Of a stretch of 64,000 nucleotides of DNA, positions 33,109 to 43,688 are shown in pieces. The notes below the pieces were generated by a model. That model made no database searches, was not told the origin of the DNA, and was given only the letters and a program-made list of their open reading frames with translations. The DNA is taken from the NCBI GenBank assembly GCA_964016885.1, contig OZ024742.1, forward strand, positions 11,610,181 to 11,674,180. The letters are read 5' to 3'. The DNA is from Eledone cirrhosa. Taxonomy: Eukaryota > Mollusca > Cephalopoda > Octopoda > Eledonidae. Both the position numbers and the translations under genes were made by a program. How positions within the stretch are numbered: position 1 is the stretch's first letter; every line of letters starts with the position of its first letter.

Positions 33109-33109
<1 letters not shown>

Positions 33110-33127
33110 CATAATACACATATATAT

Positions 33128-33689
33128 AAACGAAAAAATGAAACGAAATTTCATTTCCCACTCTTAGTACGGCTGTTACTTAAATATAAGTATGTATATG
33201 TACATACATATATGTATACAGACGTACAGTAGTATGTATATATATATACATACATGCACACATATATATATGTACGTATGGATTCACCGAACATTTATTA
33301 TAATGCTCGGTGTGTTTGTGCACCCGGCCGTTTCACCCAGTCGATATGCAAATTGGGCTACTCACCCGTTAATATGCATAAGGTAAGTATATACTTTCAG
33401 ACGTTCAACAATCTGACAGGAAGGTATACGTTGCTGACGATAGCTAATAAGCTTGAAACTAGTACAGCGTTACTTTGTCAGTGTTGAACAAACGAGCAAC
33501 GATGGTTGCTAGACACTACGGCTTAATACAGGATGTTTGTTTACAAACACACCGAGCATTATAATACATTTTCGGTGAATCCATACGTACATATATATAT
33601 GTGTGCATGTATGTATATATATATATAACTAATACTGTACGTCTGTATACATATATGTATGTACGTGTACATACTTATACATATATATA
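33128..33689. repeat. Two opposed copies of the 430-bp satellite unit
   Basis: 33128-33318 matches the first ~190 bp of the satellite unit seen at 41216 (ATGAAACGAAATTTCATTTC... to GCTCGGTGTGTTTGT). At about 33319 the sequence switches to the reverse complement of the unit, from its 3' end (GCACCCGGCCG) back to the GTACATACTTATA segment at about 33689. The arrangement is an inverted, partly palindromic pair of the same family lying outside the tandem array. Confidence 0.85.
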
Positions 33690-33700
33690 TATATATATAT

Positions 33701-33792
<92 letters not shown>
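33675..33792. repeat. (TA)n tract
   Basis: About 115 bp of TA with TACATATATAC interruptions, ending exactly at the outer end (ATCACCAGTTGG) of the 0.6-kb repeat. Confidence 0.95.
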
Positions 33793-33795
<3 letters not shown>

Positions 33796-34390
33796 CAGTT
33801 GGTGCTACTGGTAACATGTATCCCAGTACAACCTGCCTCATGGTCGGGTCGTTGGAGACTAAACTGGCAACCCCACCAAGGTTTCTTGGTGAGGATGGTG
33901 ACTTTGGACATCCTGCAGGACTAAAATCAAAACCTGTCAAAGGGCAAAGGAACTCTTAAGAGTCAATGGCCATCCAAAATCACCGGGAGAGATAACCCCT
34001 TAGCCTTTGTCAAGGCAGAATTCTAGGAGAAGGAAAACTCTGATATAACACCTGCAACTCTGATGGTATCCAATGATTTTGACTTGTTCTTCTTTTTGCT
34101 AAATATCATCTTGGTTAAGAGAGTGGGACTGGCTTTGTGCAGTGCTTTGCTCACTATAAAAGCTTCACGGCACAGGCATTGCTTTATATCTGGAGATCTC
34201 TCTACACTTGTCCTCACATGGTACCATGGGCCCAGCACTATTTGTCAATAATTGTCACAAATGTAGTGTTTGTACCAGAGTTTTCAAGTCGCTGGCTGGA
34301 ATAAAAAGTCACACTCGTTCAGCGCATCGGTAGGGGTTCTCCTACATGGATATAAAGTAGTGGCCGTACTCGAAAACGAGTTGGGAGCCA

Positions 34391-34393
<3 letters not shown>
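33793..34393 (+). mobile_element. Unclassified 0.6-kb repeat, copy A
   Basis: The ends are ACCAGTTGGTGCTACTGG and CGAGTTGGGAGCCACCA, and both abut TA tracts. It is the reverse complement of 34679-35284 at high identity, and part of it recurs at 45273-45688. Short frames conserved between copies (minus-strand [26 protein letters not shown] with SPDIKQCLCREAFIVSK) suggest a once-coding piece of a retroelement. They are fragmented and were not matched to a protein family. Copy A is the more decayed of the inverted pair. Confidence 0.75.
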
Positions 34394-34445
<52 letters not shown>

Positions 34446-34471
34446 CATAATACATACATACATTATACATA

Positions 34472-34523
<52 letters not shown>

Positions 34524-34575
34524 GGAAAAATTTGAACAGGGACAAAACAGAGAGGCAGTACAATAAATGTTTATA

Positions 34576-34630
<55 letters not shown>
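34391..34630. repeat. (TA)n tracts between the inverted 0.6-kb repeats
   Basis: Three TA runs (about 34391-34440, 34477-34520 and 34574-34627) are separated by TACATACATTATACA and by a unique 49-bp piece (34521-34569, AATGGAAAAATTTG...). They form the spacer of the large inverted repeat. Confidence 0.9.
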
Positions 34631-34633
<3 letters not shown>

Positions 34634-34678
34634 CACACATAAATACCTACATACATACACTCACATACTTATATATAT

Positions 34679-35284
34679 GGTGGCTGCCAACTCGTTTTCG
34701 AGTACGGCCACTACTTTATATCCATGTAGGAGAACCCCTACCGATGCGCTGAACGAGTGTGACTTTTTAGTCCAGCCAGCGACTTGAAAACTCTGGTACA
34801 AACACTACACTTGTGACAATTACTGACACATAGTGCTGGGCCCATGGTACCATGTGACGACAAGTGCAGAGAGATCTCCAGATATAAAGCAATGCCTGTG
34901 CCGTGAAGCTTTTATAGTGAGCAAAGGCACTGCACAAAGCCAGTCCCACTCTCTTAACCAAGATGATATTTACCAAAAAGAAGAACAAGTCAACATCATT
35001 GGATACCATCAGGGTTGCAGGTGTTATATCAGAGTTTTCCTTCTCCTAGAATTCTGCCTTGACAAAGGCTAAGGGGTCATCTCTCCCGGTGATTTTGGAT
35101 GGCCATTGACTCTTAAGAGCTCCTTTGCCCTTTGACAGGTTTTGTTTTTAGTCCTGCAGGATGTCCAAAGTCACCCTCCTCACCAAGAAACCTTGGTGGG
35201 GTTGCCAGTTTAGTCGCCAACGACCCGACCATGGGACAGGTTGTACTGGGATACATGTTACCAGTAGCACCAACTGGTGACCTG
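34679..35284 (-). mobile_element. Unclassified 0.6-kb repeat, copy B (inverted to copy A)
   Basis: The reverse complement of copy A end to end, from TGGTGGCTGCCAACTCG to ACCAACTGGTGACC. It contains the same short conserved peptide frames ([19 protein letters not shown] and LGPWYHVTTSAERSPDIK). Copies A and B with their 285-bp TA-rich spacer make an inverted repeat of about 1.5 kb. Confidence 0.8.
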
Positions 35285-35342
35285 ACTTATATATATATAT
35301 ATATGCATACAAACATACATAGGTACATATCATATATACATA

Positions 35343-35415
<73 letters not shown>
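35285..35415. repeat. (TA)n tracts right of copy B
   Basis: TA runs at about 35288-35303 and 35345-35414, broken by ATGCATACAAACATACATAGG. Confidence 0.92.
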
Positions 35416-35418
<3 letters not shown>

Positions 35419-35639
35419 TAGTATGTACAGGCATATATATATATTTAATTTCGTTAGACACATCCTAATATAATTATATAAATAAATATATTTGTGAATC
35501 TCGGTATGTACATACGAAAACATATTCGCATAGAATATCTAGCCAACCACATCAACAATAACGGGAAGCCATACCCCCCCCCCCCCACACACACGCACAC
35601 CAACTTTATACATCTATATATATGTATAAGAGCAAAGAA

Positions 35640-35935
35640 TATATATATATATAAATATAAGTTATTCCGGGTTGAATCGGAGGTAACCAATGTAAGTAAG
35701 GTACTCAATACACAGCAGAGTATAAACGTTTTAATATAGATGAAATTCTACAGGACTAGAACTGTTTCATTCATGAGAAATCATCAGGAATCTGGCTGTC
35801 CCAAATAAATGTTGTGGTATTTATATCTTTTCTGGTGGTAGGAGAGGGTGGGGAGTGGGATGGGTGGAGGTCATTGGTTGAAAGAAAAGGGAATTCATTA
35901 AAAGCTAATTTTTGTAAGGCTATAATTTATATTTA
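35640..35935 (-). mobile_element. Terminal-repeat-like relic, possibly of a Penelope-like element
   Basis: On the minus strand the piece runs CCTCTCCTACCACC, CATTTATTTGGGACAGCC, CTGATGATTTCTCATGAATGAAAC, then CTAGTCCTGTAGAATTTCATC. The CTGATGA...GAAAC spacing recalls a hammerhead core, but the adjacent stem I does not pair. No coding sequence is attached. Family and boundaries are uncertain. Confidence 0.4.
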
Positions 35936-36072
35936 GAGTGACAAAGGCAGAGAGAATTCTATAAACAAGTTCAAATTGGGGTGCCACTCCTTATTTAAGA
36001 GAAACTTAAAAATAAGGAGTGGCAGCCCAACTTGAACTTGTTTATAGAAATCTTTCTGCCTTTGTCACTCCA
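35936..36072. repeat. Short foldback (about 62-bp arms)
   Basis: The left arm (GAGTGACAAAGGCAGAGAG ... CCACTCCTTATTT) is complementary to the right arm (AAATAAGGAGTGGC ... CTGCCTTTGTCACTC), with about 12 bp between them. There are few mismatches. It directly follows the relic at 35640-35935, whose sequence continues into the left arm, so it probably records an inverted partial duplication. Confidence 0.85.
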
Positions 36073-36214
36073 AGGTTGTAGCTTCCTGGATGGTGGAGAT
36101 AATATTTTATTGAGGGTAATACAAAGTTATTAGTAATGTCCGCAAAGTTGAAAAGATAACGGTTTATTTAAATTAAACTATTGGAAGAAGAGGATATGTA
36201 ATGGAGAGAGAAGA

Positions 36215-36838
<624 letters not shown>

Positions 36839-37640
36839 TGACCGTGTGTATGTGTGTGTGAGAGTGTGTGTGTGAGCGTGTCTGCGTGTGCGTGTGCCTG
36901 TGTGGGTTTTAATATGTGTGTGTATGTGTGTGTGTGTGTGTGTGTTTATGTGGGTGTGTGTGTTTGTCTGTCTGTATGTCTGTGTGTGTGTGTGTCTGTG
37001 TGGGTGTGTGTCTGTGTGTATGTGTATGTGGGTGTGTGTGTGTCTGTGTGTGTGTCTGTGAGGGTGTGAGTGTGTCTCTGTGTGTGTATGTGTGCGAGTG
37101 TGTGTATGTGTGTGTATGTGTGTGTGTATGTCTGTTTGGATGTCTGTGTGTGTGTGTCTGTGTGGGTTTTCGTGTGTCTGTGTGTGCGAGTTTGTGCGTG
37201 TGTGTATATGTGTGTGTGTATGTCTGCGTGTGTCTCTGTGTGTATGTGAGTATGTCTGTGTGGGTGTGAGTGTGTCTGTGTGTGTGAGTGTGTGTGTATA
37301 TATGTGTGAATGTGTATGGGTATGTGTATGTCTCTGTGTGTGTGTATGAGAGTGTGTCTGTGTGTGGGTAGTCATTATTTGGGCAAATGGTAATTCGATG
37401 GATTTAGACATTTCCTATATATGTGTTTGTCTTTGTATGTGTATGTATGTGTGTTTGTGTATGCGTGTATGCTGGTGTGTGTATATGTGTGTGTATGTAT
37501 GTGTGTGCGTGGGTGTATATATATCTATGTATGTGCGTGTATAAGTATGTGTGTGTGTAGATGTGTGCATGTGTACGTCTGTGTGTTTGTGTATGTTTGT
37601 ATGCGTGTGTATGTGTGTGTGTTTGTATGTATGTGTGTGT
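36839..37640. repeat. (TG)n-rich microsatellite, 0.8 kb, imperfect
   Basis: TG dinucleotides are broken by TATG, TCTG, GGTG and GAGTG variants, with a 50-bp non-repeat gap at about 37366-37420. Frames of alternating Cys-Val (plus) or Thr-His (minus) are artefacts. Confidence 0.93.
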
Positions 37641-37915
37641 AGTAATTGGTCAAATGTTAACTATGTATTTCAACATTTCCTACACTTGGTTTTGATTTCT
37701 CTTTCAAGACTCTCCAATTTACTTCCACCATTTTTAACCCCAGGAAAACTATGAACCTTCTAAATCCTGTTTCTTCCTCAAATATTCTGTTTCTTGTGTA
37801 ACTCTGGCTCAACAATGATTCACACATACGATCAGCGACGTTCCAACCTTGACCATCCCGTGTTTTAAAGACACTTACGACTATAATATTCAATATATTA
37901 TTTCCGTATTTAAGA
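37641..37915. other. Short single-copy-looking stretch
   Basis: Mixed-composition sequence between the TG array and the CTA microsatellite. The longest frame (37657-37893, minus) has no recognisable motif, and no RNA gene is seen. Confidence 0.5.

Positions 37916-37975
<60 letters not shown>
37916..37975. repeat. (CTA)n microsatellite, about 20 units
   Basis: A perfect run of CTA/ACT triplets immediately upstream of the Penelope-like element. Confidence 0.97.
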
Positions 37976-37978
<3 letters not shown>

Positions 37979-38029
37979 GTGGTAAATTTTGTCTTCATCC
38001 ATCCAAGTAAATATATGTGCAAGTGTGTG

Positions 38030-38062
<33 letters not shown>

Positions 38063-38066
<4 letters not shown>

Positions 38067-38247
38067 TTAAGTCGTTTGGAAGCCTCGACAATGCAAATGG
38101 GTAAATCTCCGGGTAACAAGATCCGGTGGTGGAGAGAGAGATGTAAGTGGGTGTACGTTGAGATGCGTGGTGTGTATAAGATGTGTAAGATGTGTAGAAG
38201 AATGAAGGGAAGAGTATAAAGGATAAAATAAAAATAACAACACAAGC
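38063..38247 (+). repeat. Left inverted terminal repeat of the Penelope-like element
   Basis: Begins ATCTTTAAGTCGTTTGGAAGCC and ends ATAAAAATAACAACACAAG. It matches the reverse complement of 40809-40988 almost base for base. The main difference is a 14-bp segment (GGGTAACAAGATCC, after AATCTCC) present only here. The flanking TCCGG direct repeat suggests a short deletion in the right copy. Confidence 0.9.
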
Positions 38248-38264
38248 GAAAATATGAGTGGATC

Positions 38265-40073
38265 TTGTCGAAACGCCGCAACGAGAACATCGACACTAAC
38301 GAACAGACGGACCAGAACCACGTGGTAAACAACAACTTAACAACCGCCACCGCCGCATCCACCAACACCGAGCCATACCTCAACGATGCGACGCACCTGG
38401 TCACCGACCTAACCGGCACTCTCACGAGCGACGAGCTGAAACTCCTACACCTCGGACCCAAGTTCATCGTCTCACAACGTCTCGACGACAGACTCAAACT
38501 CAACATCGAGGCCAACTTTTGTCGAGCCGCTTACCAACTTAAATGGGTGACCGCCATCAACAGCGCCACAGAAATTAACAGCGCCCACGAAACCCACCCC
38601 AAGTTCCCCACTTACCACCCCGACAACCCACTCTACCCCCCAGCCACCAACCACGAACTCGACACTAAACTCATCAGGCTAAAACACTCCATCTCGGATA
38701 TACTTCACAAACACACACACACACGCACAACACATAACCTCACCAAATCTCAACTCACCACTCTCTCCAACCTAAAATCGAAGAACCTCATCTATCTCCC
38801 CTCCGACAAGGGAAAAGAATTCTGCGTCATCAGCAGAGAGGCCTACAACACCCTGGCCCTCCAACACCTTGACGATGACAACCTCTACTCCAAGGTCACG
38901 GGAATCACTCCCGCGCAGATAGAAGAGCACTTCAACGCCGCCTGGACCAACATCTGCGACCGGCGGAAGCTCCCGAAGAAGCTGAAATACAACCTCCTCA
39001 CGAGGAACAGCAGACTACCCGCCTTCTACCACCTCGTGAAAACACACAAACAGGGACCCGACCTGAAGATCAGGCCCATCGTATCGAGCGTGGAGGGACC
39101 ACTCTACAAAATTTCATGGCTCCTAGCCAGAATACTCAAACCCATCTTAGACACCTTGCCGGGACACGTTAACAGCTCCGAGGAGGTGTTGAAGCGCCTG
39201 CATCAAATGGATCCCGACACCAGAAGGAATAACAGATATGCCTTCAGCCTTGATGTAGGCGCTCTCTACACCTTGGTCCCGGCACTCCCGGCCGTCAATA
39301 TACTGATGGAACGCGTCCAATCCACCGACCTATACTGCTTCAGGCTCACCACCACTGACATCCACCAACTCCTATCCATCGTCGTCGACAACACCTACGG
39401 ATTCCTTGATCAAACATACCAACAAACCTCGGGATTGCCCATGGGATCAAGCCTATCAGGTGTGCTAGTGATCTCTTACATAGACAACCTCGAACGCAAG
39501 GCACTCAACGCCTGCCACCCCAACGCCGTAGCCTTTTTCTCAAGGTACGTGGACGATATCATCATCCTCACATCTTCCCAAGACACGGCGAACAGAATCT
39601 ATGAGACGTTCAACAACACGGACGAGAACATTGATTTCAGTGTTGAACACCCCAACGAAGACGGGTCACTTGCCCTCCTCGACTTCCGAATCAACATCAC
39701 AGAACAGGGAAGGATCCACTGCAACTTCTACAGAGAGGCAGCCTGCAGGGACCTGTTCGTTCACTACAAGTCCGCCCTCCCTAACAGTGCCAAAAGAGGA
39801 TACATCACGAACGAGATCGCGCGAATCAAAAACAGATGCAGCGATCCCGCGAGTGGTGTCACTCATACCAAGCGATTCCTCGAGGTGCTTGAGACAAACG
39901 GGTACCCTACCTCGATCACAGACAGAATAGGAGACACCAGACACAAGAGACAGAGAGGCACCCAAGGCAAGTGCTTCCTTAAAATGCCACACCTGGGCGA
40001 AAATACCACCAACGCTATCCGCAAGGCTATACGGAGGGACGGCCTCGACAACCACCCGTCGTGTATAAGATAG
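38265..40073 (+). CDS. Penelope-like reverse transcriptase
   Basis: The frame runs 602 codons from a TTG at 38265. In-frame sequence upstream (KRKYEWILSKRRNENID) continues to a TAA at 38235 without an ATG, so the true start is unknown. RT landmarks, numbered from 38265, are: KGKEFCVISREAYN at about 185; FYHLVKTHKQGPDLKIRPIVSS at about 253; FSLDVGALYT at 327 (catalytic Asp 330); GLPMGSSLSG at 390; FSRYVDDIIIL with Y428-V-D-D431 (catalytic Asp pair); then LALLDFRI. The enzyme would reverse-transcribe the element's RNA by target-primed synthesis. The frame ends in TAG at 40071 just as the nuclease linker begins in another frame (PVVYKIECDK), which indicates a single-base indel near 40050. Codon use is C-rich in third positions, unlike the AT-rich surroundings. 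Confidence 0.88.
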   Translation: MSKRRNENIDTNEQTDQNHVVNNNLTTATAASTNTEPYLNDATHLVTDLTGTLTSDELKLLHLGPKFIVSQRLDDRLKLNIEANFCRAAYQLKWVTAINSATEINSAHETHPKFPTYHPDNPLYPPATNHELDTKLIRLKHSISDILHKHTHTRTTHNLTKSQLTTLSNLKSKNLIYLPSDKGKEFCVISREAYNTLALQHLDDDNLYSKVTGITPAQIEEHFNAAWTNICDRRKLPKKLKYNLLTRNSRLPAFYHLVKTHKQGPDLKIRPIVSSVEGPLYKISWLLARILKPILDTLPGHVNSSEEVLKRLHQMDPDTRRNNRYAFSLDVGALYTLVPALPAVNILMERVQSTDLYCFRLTTTDIHQLLSIVVDNTYGFLDQTYQQTSGLPMGSSLSGVLVISYIDNLERKALNACHPNAVAFFSRYVDDIIILTSSQDTANRIYETFNNTDENIDFSVEHPNEDGSLALLDFRINITEQGRIHCNFYREAACRDLFVHYKSALPNSAKRGYITNEIARIKNRCSDPASGVTHTKRFLEVLETNGYPTSITDRIGDTRHKRQRGTQGKCFLKMPHLGENTTNAIRKAIRRDGLDNHPSCIR

Positions 40074-40339
40074 AATGTGACAAGTGAAACCAATACTACA
40101 TAGGTAGCTCAATCCGACCTTTGCACATCCGGATCAAGGAACACACTAAAACCAGGGCCTCGTCTTTCCGGAAACACATAGACAAATGCGGAAACAAAGA
40201 CGGAAGGCCCATTGTCACAATTCTAGCGACTGAAAGAAACGTCGGCACGTTACGTATCAAGGAAGCACTTTTTATCAAACGCCTGCAACCGCAAATAAAC
40301 AACCGATCAGAGGGAAGCGAAATGAGATGGCTGGTTTAA
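40053..40339 (+). pseudogene. GIY-YIG endonuclease segment of the Penelope-like element, frameshifted
   Basis: In the frame ending at TAA 40337-40339 the sequence reads VYKIECDK, a TGA stop (where a second Cys of a CxxC pair would be expected), then NQYYIGSSIRPLHIRIKEHTK. HIDKCG, RNVGTLRIKEALFIKRLQP and QIN follow. YYIG is the GIY-YIG signature half, the Arg in HIRIKEH and the Glu in KEALFI are in the positions of the catalytic residues, and P-QIN closes the domain. The domain normally nicks target DNA for insertion. The TGA and the frameshift relative to the RT break the fused protein, although the catalytic block itself is intact. Confidence 0.82.
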
Positions 40340-40361
40340 GTTAACAAACGATGCACCAACA

Positions 40362-40550
40362 CACAACACACGCACACACACACACACACACACACAAACG
40401 AGACAACTATACACACACACGCACACACACACAGTAGCATTCCACCATGCGAACATACTACACTGCCAATACAGAGGAACAAGGCAACAACAAACGCACA
40501 CACACACACACACTCAAGCGAGACAACAGCACACGCACACACACACAGTA
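40362..40550. repeat. (CA)n blocks in the 3' region of the Penelope-like element
   Basis: Two similar CA-rich segments (about 40362-40435 and 40494-40548) each contain AGACAAC...ACACACGCACACACACACAGTA. They form a tandem duplication of about 115-130 bp inside the element's 3' untranslated region. Confidence 0.8.
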
Positions 40551-40808
40551 ACATTTAACAAACAGGCAGAGAATGGACTGACAGCTAGCGCCACCCCACT
40601 CCCTCATTCGGCCGCTGACCTCTGCCCGACCGACCCCATTTCACGCGCACGCGCGCTCTGCCAAATACCTCAGATATTCAAAACAACAAACAGCGGAGGA
40701 CGCGTTTCGCACCTGTCCGACACACAACCTTTCCCCCACCCCGGAAAAAACCCCAGTTGATGGATGTGAATCCGAAATATATAGGGACTATTAAATCTCT
40801 CCCATGGT

Positions 40809-40988
40809 AACTCTCTCTTGTGTTGTTATTTTTATTTTATCCTTTATACTCTTCCCTTCATCCTCTACACATCTTACACATCTTATACACACCACGCATC
40901 TCAACGTACACCCACTTATATCTCTCTCTCCACCACCGGAGATTTACCCATTTGCATTGTCGAGGCTTCCAAACGACTTAAAGATATT
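40809..40988 (-). repeat. Right inverted terminal repeat of the Penelope-like element
   Basis: The reverse complement of 38063-38247: CTTGTGTTGTTATTTTTATT ... GGCTTCCAAACGACTTAAAG. It lacks the 14-bp segment present on the left. AATAAA-like A/T-rich sequence sits at its inner edge. Confidence 0.9.
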
Positions 40989-41026
40989 TACTTATTATTC
41001 CACAATGCTTCAAGCAAACTTCAATA

Positions 41027-41030
<4 letters not shown>

Positions 41031-41082
<52 letters not shown>
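41031..41082. repeat. (TA)n tract
   Basis: Pure TA for about 50 bp between the Penelope-like element and a short tRNA-head-like piece (GTAGTGGTAGAGCACTTAG at about 41109). Confidence 0.93.
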
Positions 41083-41085
<3 letters not shown>

Positions 41086-41153
41086 GTGGAACACTGGAAG
41101 GTAATATCCGTAGTGGTAGAGCACTTAGTCCAAGGGACGAGTTAGGTAGAAAT

Positions 41154-41191
41154 GGTTACACAACAGTTAGTTGTGTAACTGTTGTGTAACC
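41154..41191. repeat. Perfect 16-bp inverted repeat (hairpin)
   Basis: GGTTACACAACAGTTA (41154-41169) and its exact complement (41176-41191) are separated by GTTGTG. A TA tract and the satellite array follow. No function is assigned; it may be the palindromic end of a small element. Confidence 0.85.
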
Positions 41192-41215
41192 ACTTATATA
41201 TATATATATATATAT

Positions 41216-43460
41216 AAACGGAAAAAATGAAACGAAATTTCATTTCCCACTCTTAGTACGGCTGTTACTTAAATATAAGTATGTACACGTACATACATAT
41301 ATGTATACAGACGTACAGTATTAGTTATATATATATACATACATGCACACATATATATATGTACGTATGGATTCACCGAACATTTATTATAATGCTCGGT
41401 GTGTTTGTAAACAAACATCCCGTATTAAGCCGTAGTGTCTAGCAACCATCGTTGCTCGTTTGTTAAACACTGACAAAGAAACGCTGTACTAGTTTCAAGC
41501 TTATTAGCTATCGTCAGCAACGTATACCTTCCTGTCAGATTGTTGAACGTATATACTTACCTTATGCATATTAACGGCTGAGTAGCCCAATTTGCATATC
41601 GAGTGGGTTAATCGGCCGAGTGCACCGAAAACGATAAACGGAAAAAATGAAACGAAATTTCATTTCGCACTCTTAGTACGGCTGTTACTTAAATATAAGT
41701 ATGTACACGTACATACATATATGTATACAGACGTACAGTAGCATGTATATATATATACATACATGCACACATATATATATATGTACGTATGGATTCACCG
41801 AACATTTATTATAATGCTCGGTGTGTTTGTAAACAAACATCCCGTATTAAGCCGTAGTGTCTAGCAACCATCGTTGCTCGTTTGTTCAACACTGACAAAG
41901 TAACGCTGTACTAGTTTCAAGCTTATTAGCTATCGTCAGCAACGTATACCTTCCTGTCAGATTGTTGAACGTCTGAAAGTATATACTTACCTTATGCATA
42001 TTAACGGGTGAGTAGCCCAATTTGCATATCGAGTGGGTTAATCGGCCGGGTGCACCGAAAACGATAAACGGAAAAAATAAAACAAAATTTCATTTCCCAC
42101 TCTTAGTACGGCTGTTACTTAAATATAAGTATGTACACGTACATACATATATGTATACAGACGTACAGTAGCATGTATATATATATACATACATGCACAC
42201 ATATATATATATGTACGTATGGATTCACCGAACATTTATTATAATGCTCGGTGTGTTTGTAAACAAACATCCCGTATTAAGCCGTAGTGTCTAGCAACCA
42301 TCGTTGCTCGTTTGTTCAACACTGACAAAGTAACGCTGTACTAGTTTCAAGCTTATTAGCTATCGTCAGCAACGTATACCTTCCTGTCAGATTGTTGAAC
42401 GTATATACTTACCTTATGCATATTAACGGCTGAGTAGCCCAATTTGCATATCGAGTGGGTTAATCGGCCGAGTGCACCGAAAACGATAAACGGAAAAAAT
42501 GAAACGAATTTTCATTTCGCACTCTTAGTACGGCTGTTACTTAAATATAAGTATGTACACGTACATACATATATGTATACAGACGTACAGTAGCATGTAT
42601 ATATATATACATACATGCACACATATATATATATGTACGTATGGATTCACCGAACATTTATTATAATGCTCGGTGTGTTTGTAAACAAACATCCCGTATT
42701 AAGCCGTAGTGTCTAGCAACCATCGTTGCTCGTTTGTTCAACACTGACAAAGTAACGCTGTACTAGTTTCAAGCTTATTAGCTATCGTCAGCAACGTATA
42801 CCTTCCTGTCAGATTGTTGAACGTCTGAAAGTATATACTTACCTTATGCATATTAACGGGTGAGTAGCCCAATTTGCATATCGAGTGGGTTAATCGGCCG
42901 GGTGCACCGAAAACGATAAACGGAAAAAATAAAACAAAATTTCATTTCCCACTCTTAGTACGGCTGTTACTTAAATATAAGTATGTACACGTACATACAT
43001 ATATGTATACAGACGTACAGTAGCATGTATATATATATACATACATGCACACATATATATATATGTACGTATGGATTCACCGAACATTTATTATAATGCT
43101 CGGTGTGTTTGTAAACAAACATCCCGTATTAAGCCGTAGTGTCTAGCAACCATCGTTGCTCGTTTGTTCAACACTGACAAAGTAACGCTGTACTAGTTTC
43201 AAGCTTATTAGCTATCGTCAGCAACGTATACCTTCCTGTCAGATTGTTGAACGTCTGAAAGTATATACTTACCTTATGCATATTAACGGGTGAGTAGCCC
43301 AATTTGCATATCGAGTGGGTTAATCGGCCGGGTGCACCGAAAACGATAAACGGAAAAAATAAAACAAAATTTCATTTCCCACTCTTACTACGGCTGTTAC
43401 TTAAATATAAGTATGTACACGTACATACATATATGTATACAGACGTACAGTAGTAGAGTA
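41216..43460 (+). repeat. 430-bp satellite array: five full units and one partial
   Basis: Units start with AAACGGAAAAAAT at 41216, 41636, 42066, 42488, 42918 and 43348 (lengths 420, 430, 422, 430 and 430). Each contains TGCTCGGTGTGTTTG, TGTTTGTAAACAAACA, CGTTGCTCGTTTG and TCGGCCGRGTGCACCG. Short units (1 and 3) lack GTCTGAAA and have GGCTGAGTAG and GGCCGAGTG; long units (2, 4 and 5) have GGGTGAGTAG and GGCCGGGTG. No coding frame is present. A related inverted pair lies at 33128-33689. Confidence 0.95.
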
Positions 43461-43654
43461 GTACAGTGTTGAACAAACGAGCAACGATGGTTGCTACACT
43501 ACGGCTTAATACGAGATGTTTGTTTACAAACACACCGAGCATTATAATAAATGTTCGGTGAATCCATACGTACATATATATATGGGTGCATGTATGTATA
43601 TATATATAGATACTACTGTACGTCTGTATACATATATGTATGCCCGTGTACATA

Positions 43655-43660
<6 letters not shown>
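43461..43660 (-). repeat. Inverted partial satellite unit closing the array
   Basis: After GTACAGTAGTAGAGTAGTAC the sequence continues as the reverse complement of the unit (GTTGAACAAACGAGCAACG ... CGTGTACATACTTATA), ending in a TA tract at 43660-43684. It lacks the GGCCGGGTG end. The array thus ends in a hairpin-like inversion similar to that at 33319. Confidence 0.85.

Positions 43661-43684
<24 letters not shown>

Positions 43685-43688
<4 letters not shown>

Larger units (their letters stand above)
38063..40988 (+). mobile_element. Penelope-like retroelement with inverted terminal repeats
   Basis: In order it contains a left terminal repeat (38063-38247), an RT reading frame (38265-40073), a GIY-YIG nuclease segment in another frame (about 40053-40339), a CA-rich 3' region, and a right terminal repeat that is the reverse complement of the left one (40809-40988). 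TA tracts lie on both outer sides (38035-38062, and 41031-41082 about 40 bp further out). RT plus C-terminal GIY-YIG is diagnostic of Penelope-like elements. This copy is probably inactive because of a frameshift and a nonsense codon at the RT/nuclease border. Confidence 0.88.

Noticed and set aside
33431..33480. CTGACGA, 12 bases, GAAAC in the 430-bp satellite family (also minus strand in each unit at 41216-43460)
   Set aside because: AGCT/AGCT could form stem II and AGTA/TACT part of stem III, but stem I next to the core fails (G.A, T.T, G.G), and the alternative pairing would put a G at the cleavage position.
35754..35787. Minus-strand CTGATGA...GAAAC...GTC, hammerhead-like
   Set aside because: Stem II is only three pairs with a T.T mismatch at the core, and the first three stem I positions (C.C, T.T, T.G) give no stable helix. 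Kept only as a relic clue.
36854..37642. Cys/Val- and Thr/His-alternating open frames
   Set aside because: (TG)n microsatellite read in different frames.
40755..40800. TTGATG-GGAT-GTGA-ATCC-GAAA near the 3' end of the Penelope-like element
   Set aside because: The GNRA-capped stem II and GAAA look right, but the core lacks C3 and A9 and stem I does not pair.
41109..41135. Possible tRNA gene start (GTAGTGGTAGAGCACTTAG)
   Set aside because: Only an A-box-like match; no B box or cloverleaf follows before the hairpin and TA tract.
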